In this document: positions 8,475-16,900 of the stretch, in pieces | Layout of the letters: each line of letters begins with the position of its first letter | Numbering within the stretch: position 1 is the stretch's first letter | Source: Ignavibacteria bacterium | GTDB lineage: Bacteria > Bacteroidota > Ignavibacteria > Ignavibacteriales > Ignavibacteriaceae | Assembly: GCA_017302895.1 (NCBI GenBank) | Contig: JAFLBV010000002.1 | Location: forward strand, 806,001 to 870,000 | Reading direction: 5' to 3' | DNA: 64,000 nt | Made by a program: the position numbers and the translations under genes | Notes under the pieces: generated by a model | Told to the model about the DNA's origin: nothing | Databases searched by the model: none | The model's input: only the letters and a program-made list of their open reading frames with translations

Positions 8475-8510
8475 CAGGAACTTATATGCATTTATTTAAG
8501 TAAAACCAAC

Positions 8511-9104
8511 ATGAAAACTTCAAAATTAATCACTATCATAGCTTTGTTCGTGGTTTTTGCTCTTTTTCCACAATCACTGGTAAAGACAAAAGCCGGGATC
8601 CTCGTTTCATCAGGAAATGACCTGGTTAAACTGAAATCAAACTCCACACTAAAAATTGGAGATAAATACCGAATACTCCTTCAACCTGATTCGGGTGGAT
8701 ACGGTTATTATGTTCTGGTAAGCGGGAAAAGTGCCAAGTCTCTTTTTCTCGGAAGGGCTTATAAAAATCAGATTCTTGCCTACCCCGGCAAGGGCGATTT
8801 CGTAAAATTTCCCTCTAAAGGCGATCACCAGCTCTTTCTGATCTATTCACTAAAGAAAATATCGGATATTGAATCGTTATTTAAATCGAAGGATGAAGCA
8901 AAGGCGGATGATTTCCTGAAACTGGCGGGAAAGATTAAAAAGCAGACAAAACAAAATGTTACGGATGATTCACAGGTTGATATCATTATCGCCGGTAACG
9001 CCAGAGGTAATCAGGATGTGCTCGACAAGGATTTTCTGCAAAAAGTAAAACCCTTCGCCACGAAGGATATACTTTTGCTTGAATACAAAATTAAAGTTAA
9101 ATAA
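8511..9104 (+). CDS. Secreted protein with DUF4384-like domain
   Basis: A 197-aa protein when started at the ATG at 8511. This start puts the signal peptide (MKTSKLITIIALFVVFALFP) at the N-terminus; an in-frame upstream TTG would add 13 residues in front of it. The mature part has the pattern of DUF4384-type domains: LKIGDKYRILLQPDSGGYGYYVL followed by a FLGRAYKNQIL strand pair and a later LIYSLKKISDIE helix. Such domains occur in periplasmic proteins linked to surface or protease systems. It converges with the histidine kinase at 9107 with only two bases between. The function is unknown and the DUF assignment is tentative. Confidence 0.65.
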   Translation: MKTSKLITIIALFVVFALFPQSLVKTKAGILVSSGNDLVKLKSNSTLKIGDKYRILLQPDSGGYGYYVLVSGKSAKSLFLGRAYKNQILAYPGKGDFVKFPSKGDHQLFLIYSLKKISDIESLFKSKDEAKADDFLKLAGKIKKQTKQNVTDDSQVDIIIAGNARGNQDVLDKDFLQKVKPFATKDILLLEYKIKVK

Positions 9105-9106
9105 GT

Positions 9107-10252
9107 CTAAATCAGAGCAGGGATTTTGACAAAAAATTTGGAGCCGTTCCCCTCTTTGCTTTCAAAGTAGAGGTCGCCCCCATTCTTGAGCATGAATTCT
9201 TTTGAGAGAATCAGACCAAGGCCTGTGCCCGATTCCCCGTCTGTGCCTTCACGCGACACGCGATATCCCAATTTAAACATCTTTTTCTGTGACTCTTCAG
9301 AGATTCCAATGCCACTGTCTGCCACGAATACTGTAATAAATCCCTCTTCGACAGTGTAACCGACATGAACAACCCCACCTTTGGGTGTAAACTTCAGGGC
9401 ATTTGTAATAACATTCCTGATTACAGTATCCACCATGTTTGCGTCAGCACAAACGGAGAGCCTTTCATTCACTGAATTAATCAAATTAATCTCTTTTTTG
9501 ATAATCTGCGACTCACACAACTTCAATATTCGTTCTATGGTTTCCTGAAGATCAAAGGGGACAGGTTCAAAATCCATGTTACCCGTGCGGAGTCTGCTCC
9601 AGGCAAGTAGATTTTCGATCAGATTGTAAACCAGTTGAGCCGATTCATACATTCTTACAGAAAAATCTCCAAGGTCTTCCTTGCTAATCTCTTCATAATA
9701 TTTCGCAATGTACTCTGAAAAACCAAGGAATCCGGTAAAGGGATTTTTCAGATCGTGGGCAATCAAAGCAAAGAATTTATCTTTGGCTACATTTTGCTCT
9801 TCAAGTTCGAGGATAACTCTTTCAAGGTCGTTTTCTGCCCCGTTTTTATGATCAGAAAGAGTTGGTGGTGGATTTTGAGAAAGGATTCTTTTATAAAGAT
9901 TTAATCTTTTTTCGACCAGCAGATTATCTGCCGGAAAGATAAGGTGATCAGACATCAATTCCCTTGAATGAGCACTTAGCAGTCGTACTTCTGTTGATCC
10001 TGAAACAAGAACGAGCAGTTTCCCTGACCCTGCTTTCCCGCTGAAGAAATTGAGTGCATCTTCCACCAGCCATGTGTCTTTCGTGAAGAAGATGAAAATC
10101 ACCGACACACCCGCAAAACTCTGCGATTTATAGTTCGAATAAGTAAACGATTTTGCAGAAAACCCGCCCGGAGAGAGCAACTTTCCGAAAAGACTCATAT
10201 CTATCAAGTCTTCGCCGATTATAACGGCAGAATATTTTATCGTCTCTTCCAT
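9107..10252 (-). CDS. Orphan sensor histidine kinase with N-terminal receiver-like domain
   Basis: A 381-aa soluble kinase. Residues 1-125 have a receiver-like alpha/beta pattern (SAVIIGEDLIDMSLFGKLL, later KLLVLVSG) but I see no conserved phosphoacceptor Asp arrangement, so this may be a degenerate receiver. A short coiled segment leads to HisKA with His166 in LIAHDLKNPF, then HATPase with NVITNALKFTP, DSGIGISEE and GTGLGLIL. It resembles the PAS kinase at 6670-7788 in its catalytic half. No response-regulator gene is adjacent. The upstream region (10253-10561) holds a perfect 8-2-8 inverted repeat. Confidence 0.87.
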   Translation of the reverse strand: MEETIKYSAVIIGEDLIDMSLFGKLLSPGGFSAKSFTYSNYKSQSFAGVSVIFIFFTKDTWLVEDALNFFSGKAGSGKLLVLVSGSTEVRLLSAHSRELMSDHLIFPADNLLVEKRLNLYKRILSQNPPPTLSDHKNGAENDLERVILELEEQNVAKDKFFALIAHDLKNPFTGFLGFSEYIAKYYEEISKEDLGDFSVRMYESAQLVYNLIENLLAWSRLRTGNMDFEPVPFDLQETIERILKLCESQIIKKEINLINSVNERLSVCADANMVDTVIRNVITNALKFTPKGGVVHVGYTVEEGFITVFVADSGIGISEESQKKMFKLGYRVSREGTDGESGTGLGLILSKEFMLKNGGDLYFESKEGNGSKFFVKIPALI

Positions 10253-10561
10253 AAGTATCTTTTGAGCGGCATTCCGGATTCTATGAAAATTTTGTGATTA
10301 ATGGAAACGAAAATATAAAAAACAATTACATATTTATGTAATTTGGGGTGGAGAGAGTAATTTTAATACATATTTGTCAGTCAGATTTTGTGAAAGTAAC
10401 CTGATTTGGCCGAAGAAATGAAATTAGTTCGAGTATCCCTCTAAGTTAGGAGGACCTGAATCCCAACCTTAAATATTAATCTCAATTCCCGAAAAATCAA
10501 ATCCAAGAATTTAATAACTGTTTTTTAAGGGTGTTACTTTACCGGGTTGATCAATACAATA
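10253..10561. other. Intergenic region with a perfect inverted repeat
   Basis: About 310 AT-rich bases between the divergent kinase and a small plus-strand ORF. The only clear structure is the palindrome attacatatttatgtaat at 10325-10342, two 8-base arms around TT, a plausible operator 73 bases before the kinase start. I see no RNA gene or protein-coding frame here. Confidence 0.4.
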
Positions 10562-10583
10562 ATGTCCGAATGGTTACTCAAAC

Positions 10584-10829
10584 TTGTCTTTGCCCCTATT
10601 GAAAGGCATTTTGTGGTCGATAAACAGTATTGTCAGGCTTTTTGATACCGGGAAGCGGGAAATGCTTGACACATTCAGCATGGTACATTATTTGAAATCT
10701 TTGAACCCCATCGAGGTATTTGAAGCAGGTGAAGCATTTTTTGTGGCACAATTGAACGAAGGAACGGAATATCTGAATCTTCCGGCACCTGCCGAAGGTG
10801 AACAGATTTTTAAACCCGCTAACAAATAA
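10584..10829 (+). CDS. Small hypothetical protein, possibly a frameshifted 88-aa gene starting at 10562
   Basis: As read, an 81-aa frame begins at TTG 10584 and ends at 10829; the first in-frame ATG is only at 10661. A second frame starting at ATG 10562 reads MSEWLLKLVFAPIERHFV and stops at the TTTTT run near 10640. Removing one T there joins it to the second frame from DTGKREMLDTF onward, giving one plausible 88-aa protein. So this may be a gene broken by one base, a sequencing error, or a small ORF with a rare start. The terminator at 10812-10837 overlaps its end and supports a transcript. I recognise no family. Confidence 0.4.
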   Translation: MSLPLLKGILWSINSIVRLFDTGKREMLDTFSMVHYLKSLNPIEVFEAGEAFFVAQLNEGTEYLNLPAPAEGEQIFKPANK

Positions 10830-10838
10830 ACGGGTTTT
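10812..10838 (+). terminator. Hairpin terminator at the end of the small plus-strand ORF
   Basis: aaacccg (10812-10818) and cgggttt (10831-10837) form a 7-bp stem whose loop contains the TAA stop codon of the small ORF, followed by a short T stretch. The T run is weak. Confidence 0.4.
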
Positions 10839-10879
10839 ACCAACAAATTTTAACTAAAATTTTGGTTTGTAATAAAACA

Positions 10880-10925
10880 AAAAACCCTGCAACAATTTAT
10901 AAAATAAAGAGTTACAGGGTTTTTT
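10880..10925 (-). terminator. Rho-independent terminator downstream of tRNA-Ala
   Basis: The arms aaaaaccctgcaac and gttacagggttttt pair over 14 positions with one mismatch and a loop of about 17 bases. On the minus strand the hairpin begins five bases after the tRNA 3' end and closes with a T run, so it terminates the tRNA transcript. The A/T-flanked symmetry also lets it work on the plus strand. Confidence 0.7.
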
Positions 10926-10927
10926 CC

Positions 10928-11002
<75 letters not shown>

Positions 11003-11049
11003 GGAATTCAGACTGCAAATATAAAAAAAATTTATTTTCTGTGCAAAAC

Positions 11050-12294
11050 TTACCTTGATTCTGGTGCCAATTTTGGAACTTCTGTCTTCATCCGCCACAT
11101 CAAAACCACTCCGAGTATTGACATGAAGAAACAGGCAATCCACATCCACTTTGATCCCAAACCCTCCATCATGAAAGCACCAGTAGCGGGACCTATGAAC
11201 AAGGAGATATTAAATACAAGTTGCAGGAATCCCATGTACATTCCCTTCGAATTTACAGGGGCTATTTCCGCAAGATAGTTTGCAGAGGCGGGAGAAAATA
11301 TCATTTCGCCAAAGGTTAATATAACCATGCAGATTACAAGTGCAGGGACTGTGGTGGAGAAAGCAAACATTCCGAATCCAATTCCTGTGAGGATGCCTCC
11401 AAGACTGAGCAGTTTTCGATCTTCCCAGTCAGTCATTGCATTATTGATCGGCACTTCCAGGAAAATAATCATTATGGTGTTCACTAAAAAAAGGACGCCG
11501 ATGAAAGGTTCAGGAAACTTAAGTTCATTCACCACATAAAGCGAAACGGTACTGATTTGCGAGAAAAAAACAATGTAAACAGGTGACAAAGCTATTACAT
11601 AGTAGATCAGTCTTGGGTCCTTGAACGGATTCAACTTTGTTTCACCAGCCTGACGCTCTCTTTCTGCAACTTCCCTCCGTTCCTTTTCCTCCCTCGAAAG
11701 CGAGGTGAAATAGAGAAATGCCAATGCTGACAACGAGGTCAGTCCATCGAAAATGAACATCCAGTGATAATCAAAAATTATCAAAAAGCCTCCGAGAAGG
11801 GGACCTATACTGAATCCAAGATTGACTGCAAGCCGGTTCAGTGCAAAAGCTATTTTACGGTCTTCGGGCTTGACAATCTCCGATATCAACGCAAGGTTTG
11901 CGGGTCTGAAGCCCTCACTCACCCAGGAAAGAAGTGTAGTCAAAACGATTATCATCCAGAATTCATGAAAAAACGGAAAGATAAAGAGAACGACAGCACT
12001 AAGAAAAAGGGAGAGTTTCATTATCGGCATATTGCCAAACTTGTCTGCCAGTTTTCCGACAACCGGACCCGCTGCGAGGGACCCGATTCCATAAGCCGCC
12101 AGCACATACCCGGCGTAATCTATCGAGTATCCCTGATATTTTGTCAGATAGATTGCGAGAAATGTGAGGAACATCGACCCGGCACGGTTGATGAATGTTG
12201 CAAAGGAGATAGCCCACATGCTCTTAGGCATCCGTGCGAGCGAACTCCATGGATTTATTTTCCGTAATACCGGTTTTATTTTTTTAGAAACCAA
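11050..12294 (-). CDS. MFS transporter (drug/solute efflux type)
   Basis: A 414-aa integral membrane protein with about 12 hydrophobic segments and a basic central loop around residues 195-215 (EEKERREVAERERQ), the usual 6+6 layout of the major facilitator superfamily. The motif-A-like loop GKLADKFGNMP lies after helix 2 near residue 80. Such proteins are proton-coupled exporters or importers in the inner membrane; the substrate cannot be inferred. Its start overlaps the end of the M28 peptidase gene by 11 bases, so the two are likely co-expressed. It ends about 50 bases before tRNA-Ala. Confidence 0.88.
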   Translation of the reverse strand: MVSKKIKPVLRKINPWSSLARMPKSMWAISFATFINRAGSMFLTFLAIYLTKYQGYSIDYAGYVLAAYGIGSLAAGPVVGKLADKFGNMPIMKLSLFLSAVVLFIFPFFHEFWMIIVLTTLLSWVSEGFRPANLALISEIVKPEDRKIAFALNRLAVNLGFSIGPLLGGFLIIFDYHWMFIFDGLTSLSALAFLYFTSLSREEKERREVAERERQAGETKLNPFKDPRLIYYVIALSPVYIVFFSQISTVSLYVVNELKFPEPFIGVLFLVNTIMIIFLEVPINNAMTDWEDRKLLSLGGILTGIGFGMFAFSTTVPALVICMVILTFGEMIFSPASANYLAEIAPVNSKGMYMGFLQLVFNISLFIGPATGAFMMEGLGSKWMWIACFFMSILGVVLMWRMKTEVPKLAPESR

Positions 12295-13687
12295 ACTCTG
12301 AAATCAAAATTGTTAATATTGTTATAGCCACTGAACCGAGTTCAAGTTCCCGATGATTAACGGCTTCAAAAACATCATTATCTGAATGGTGAAAATCGAA
12401 ATATCTCTGGCTGTCGGGAACATAACCAATGAGTGCTCTGGCATTTTTTATTCGTGAAATGTCGGCACCACTTCCCCCTTTTCTGAACCATTCGATACCT
12501 GTTCTTTTGAAGTAAGGGAGCCACGATTCCATTTTACTGATAATTTCGGGAGTCGAATCCACACTAAACCCCCTGGGAGTGAAGCCACCTCTGTCAGATT
12601 CTATCGCCGCATAATGAATGTTTTTTTCAGTAGCGGCAAATTCGCCATAACCCTTTCCACCAGCAAGCCCGTTTTCCTCGTTTGCGAAAAGTACAACCCT
12701 TATAGTTCTTTTTGGTCTGAATCCGGTTTTTTTGATCAATTGAAGAACTTCCACAGCCTGTACACAACCTGCTCCGTCATCGTGAGCCCCGACCCCTTTA
12801 TCCCAGGAATCGAGGTGACCACCAGTGACTATTATTTCATTTCGTTTTTCGCTTCCCCATATCTCTGCGATTATGTTTCGAACAGTAGTTGTTCCCTTTG
12901 TTTCGCAATTGAGCTCAAATTCGAAAATGTAATTCTCCGGATTTGGGGACTTGGCGATTCCGGCTAAAATTTTATTCAACCTGATTGCGCTCTGCACTCC
13001 AAGTGCTGCGGCAGGAATTTTAGGAATCGTATCGAGGTACCTTAATGTACCCGTGTGGGGAGTGTCGTCAAAATTGGAAGCTACTGAACGGATAAGTACC
13101 GCTTTCGCACCGTAGGCTGCAGCTCTGTAAGCCCCGTTAACCCGATAATTTACTGCAGGTCCATACGATTCAAATGACTCGTAAACATCCTGTGGGAATT
13201 CGAAATTGAAGAAGACTATCTTCCCTTTTACTTCCTCTTTTCTTTTATCGAGTTCATCAAAACTGGAGATTTCGATAACCGCGCCTCTTAAGATTCCTTC
13301 CGTACCAACTGAACCACCCAGAGCGGCGATGTTGAAGTATGTGTCAGCTCCGGAGTTTTTCCCGCGTAACTTGAATTTCTCTACATTCCCTCTCTGCCAG
13401 TTCACAGTAGTAAAAGATTGAGTGTAAACAGTGTCAACTCCAATTTCTTTTAACTTCAGGATGAAAAAATCTTCAGCTCTCACAAGATTTTTACTTCCGG
13501 CCAATCTGTTACCAATCTTGCAAAGTTCACGAAGCAGATTATAACCGAATGTGTCAACCAGGGCAGTTCTGTGCATCCTTCGAAAAGTCGTCTCCAATGT
13601 GGAGTCGGTTTTTTCGATGGATTGAGAAGCGGAATTAAAAGATAATACAGACAGGGCGAGTAATAATACGAAGAAAAAGCGTCTCAT
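12284..13687 (-). CDS. Secreted M28-family zinc aminopeptidase/carboxypeptidase Q-like
   Basis: A 467-aa exported metallopeptidase. Residues 1-22 are a signal peptide (FFFVLLLALSVLSFNSASQ). A protease-associated (PA) domain is inserted at about residues 130-260. The M28 zinc ligands are visible in order: His and Asp in GGHLDSWDKGVGAHDDGAG, the Glu pair in FANEENGLAG, Asp in ESDRGG and His in DFHHSDND. This matches the carboxypeptidase Q branch, which cleaves dipeptides or peptide C-termini. It overlaps the MFS gene, so peptide breakdown and export/import may be linked. Upstream 295 bases separate it from the divergent DUF11 gene. Confidence 0.9.
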   Translation of the reverse strand: MRRFFFVLLLALSVLSFNSASQSIEKTDSTLETTFRRMHRTALVDTFGYNLLRELCKIGNRLAGSKNLVRAEDFFILKLKEIGVDTVYTQSFTTVNWQRGNVEKFKLRGKNSGADTYFNIAALGGSVGTEGILRGAVIEISSFDELDKRKEEVKGKIVFFNFEFPQDVYESFESYGPAVNYRVNGAYRAAAYGAKAVLIRSVASNFDDTPHTGTLRYLDTIPKIPAAALGVQSAIRLNKILAGIAKSPNPENYIFEFELNCETKGTTTVRNIIAEIWGSEKRNEIIVTGGHLDSWDKGVGAHDDGAGCVQAVEVLQLIKKTGFRPKRTIRVVLFANEENGLAGGKGYGEFAATEKNIHYAAIESDRGGFTPRGFSVDSTPEIISKMESWLPYFKRTGIEWFRKGGSGADISRIKNARALIGYVPDSQRYFDFHHSDNDVFEAVNHRELELGSVAITILTILISEFGF

Positions 13688-13872
13688 AAGCCGATAAAGG
13701 TACCTGAAAAAATGAAACGCAAAGATACTTTAATCAGAGTGAATATTCAATGAAAATAAATATGGGTGAATCGGGTATTTATTCCGTTGAGGCAGCGACG
13801 GTCGGGCTAAAACATTCTGCTGTTGATATACCAACTTCAACTTGTATCATTATGAGACATTTTTGGCAATTA

Positions 13873-13893
13873 TTCTCATTTTGAAAATGGGAA
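13873..13893 (+). promoter_or_regulatory. Imperfect inverted repeat upstream of the sigma-54-like promoter
   Basis: ttctcatttt and aaaatgggaa are 10-base arms around a single G with one mismatch, ending 37 bases before the -24 box at 13931. It could be an activator site, although enhancer sites for sigma-54 usually lie farther upstream. The rest of 13688-13982 shows nothing else I can name. Confidence 0.3.
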
Positions 13894-13930
13894 TACCTTC
13901 ATTTTAATACGAAAACAGAGTAATACCTTT

Positions 13931-13946
13931 TGGTACGGTTTTTGCA
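13931..13946 (+). promoter_or_regulatory. Sigma-54 (RpoN)-like promoter, TGGTACG-N4-TTGCA
   Basis: TGGTACG (13931-13937), four bases, then TTGCA (13942-13946) matches the -24/-12 consensus TGGCACG-N4-TTGCW with one difference and exact spacing, preceded by the favoured T. Transcription would begin near 13957, giving a leader of about 25 bases before the ATG at 13983. Confidence 0.55.
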
Positions 13947-13982
13947 TATTTATTCTTATTTTTTTAATCATTTATAAGTCAG

Positions 13983-16900
13983 ATGAAGAATATGCCGAAT
14001 AACAAGACAATTTTTTCTAAGGCTATTGCGATCGCAATATTCCTTACTCTGTTGCTCACAGGCACCACAGAGCTTTTCTCCCAGGTGACAACTCCTTTTC
14101 AGCCCAGGTTTCAATCCAATGAGAAGGGTGATATTCAAATTTTTGGAAATGCTCTGTTGAAATGCCCTGCCGGTAATTGTGGCGGGAACAACAACAGCTA
14201 CAGCATGGTAAATATTGATATTGACGGTGATGCCGCCACTTTCAACTCCAGCTCTGCAAATTTTACCCTCCCTGCAGGTGCAACTGTGCTCTGGGCGGGC
14301 CTATATTGGAACGGCATTTCGACAAATTCGGCAAGGAACACGGCATTATTCAAAACACCCGCATCGGGTGGTTATGTAAGTCTGACAGGTATCACTTACG
14401 ACAACAGTTACGGTTATCAAGGATTTAAGGATGTAACTTCCCTTGTCCAGGCAGGTGGCACCGGCACATATATGACAGCCAATGTCAGAACAAACACCGG
14501 TACAAACACATGGGCGGGATGGGCACTTGTCGTAGTTTACAGAGACCCTTCAAAACCACAGAGAAACCTTACGGTATTTGATGGTCTGGCAAATGTCAGT
14601 ACGAGCAATGCAAATGTAAATATTACTATAAGTGGATTTACCACTCCCCTTTTCGGTCCTGTGAATGTTGCCCTCGGCGTGGTTGCATATGACGGTGATG
14701 CTGATCTAACAGGTGACGCTCTCAAATTTAACAATCAGGTAATTTCAAACGGTTTGAATCCTGCATCCAACTTCTTCAACAGTACAATCAGCAGATTAGG
14801 CACAGCGATTACTGACAAAAATCCAAACTATGCAAATCAGTTGGGACTTGATATTGACATCGTGGATGCAACCGGCAAATTGAGCAACGGGCAGACAAGT
14901 GCGGTGCTTAATCTTACCACGGGCGGTGAAAGCTACAACCCGGGTGTTGTAACAACCGTTATCGACATCTTCGCTCCTGATATTAACATTACTAAAAACT
15001 TTACAGATCTCAATGGTGGAAGTGTAACCCCCGGTGACACTCTTCTCTACACAGTCAGCCTTGTAAACAACGGACAGGATGCTGCCAACAAAGTGGTGGT
15101 TGTCGACTCTATTCAAAATCACATGACCTATCTCCCCGGAAGTATGGTAGTTACAAGCGGTGCAAACAGCGGTAACAAAACTGATGCCGCAGGAGATGAT
15201 CAGGCATTTTTTGCTTCCGGAAAAGTTAACTTTAACCTCGGATCTAGTGCAAACGCCTCAACCGGAGGTAATCTTAATCCGGGTGAATCGACCGCTGTCA
15301 GCTTCAAAGTGGTCATTGACCAGCCACTCCCCGACAGTCTGAGTGCAAACAATTTCGCTTTGGCAAGCTACAAAAGTCAGTCCGTTCCTATTAGAGACTA
15401 CTCAAGTCAGTCTGCTACAGTTACAGCACCAATTATTTCATTGTCTGATCTGTCACTCACAAAAACAGTTTCCAACTCCGCTCCCGTGGTAGGAAGCAAT
15501 ATAGTTTACACAGTTAAAGTGACTAATTCAGGACCGGAAATTGCCACCAGTGTCAGTGTTAACGATCTTCTCCCCGCAGGTTTACAGTTCGTCAGTTATT
15601 CATCTTCAACCGGAACATATGACGATGCCACCGGGGATTGGGTTATCGGCACAATGAATCCGGGCAGAACCGATTCATTAAGAATCACCGTATTGGTCAA
15701 TGGTACCACCGGAATCACTAACTTCGCTGAAGTAAAATCCCTCGATCAAACAGATCCTGACTCGAGTCCGAACAACGGAAATCCTGCAGAAGACGATTAT
15801 GCTTCTGTCTCGATTAATCCCGTCAACTCTGCAGACTTGAAAATAAGGAAGCTGGTTACCCCTGCCAATCCAACTGTGGGTTCAACTGTCACTTATACTA
15901 TTACGGTATCAAATGATGGTCCCGGCAATGCAACCAATGTGATGGTGAATGATCAGTTGCCTGCCGGAATTTCCTATGTTTCCCATACCGCCTCCCAGGG
16001 TTCTTATATACCCGGTACAGGTGACTGGAACATTGGAACAATCAACAATACGGGTGATGCAGTACTTACACTTGTCGGAACAAAAACATCACCAAATATA
16101 ATTACTAACATAGCAGAGATTACCGCTGCCGATCAGTCCGATCCATTTCCACTGGACAGAAAAGACAGCGCTACAATTCCTATACAGGTAGCCGATCTTT
16201 CTATCAGCAAAACCGTTTCGCCACAGGCTCCTCAGTATGGTCAGCAGGCAACTTTCAGGGTTGTTCTTAAAAACAACGGACCAACTGCTGCCACAGGTGT
16301 GATCGCACAGGATTCACTCGTTAGTGGATTAAGCTATGTGAGCTCAAGTGTAACACAGGGTGTCTACGATCCCGTATCTGGCGAATGGTTTATTGGTACG
16401 ATCGCCAATGGTGACAGTGTTGTATTGTTGATTACGGTAAATATAACATCATCAACCGGTTTATCGAATACCGCATCGATCAAGTTTTCACACGAGATAG
16501 ACCCGACTTTGGGTGACAGAACTGCAACCGTTAACTTTACGGCAGCCTCTTCCGATTTGAGTATCCTGAAGACTGTTGATAATGCAAACCCGGGTGATGG
16601 TTCAACCATTAACTACACAATTACCATTACAAATAACGGACCGTCAGCTTCGACAAATTCCACGGTATATGACAAACTGCCGAATGGTCTGGTTTATCAG
16701 TCTCATTCAACATCGCAGGGTCTTTACACCATTGCAACAAATCAGTGGGAAGTCGGTCCAATTCCTTCCGGCGGTTCGGCAACTTTGCAAATTTCCGCCA
16801 AGGTAATCTTTGACAGTCTCAGTGCGACTGTAATCAATCTCGGACCCGCTACGGGCTTCAACCTCTTTGTTCTGAATGATTTCTCAGCACCTTCATCGGA

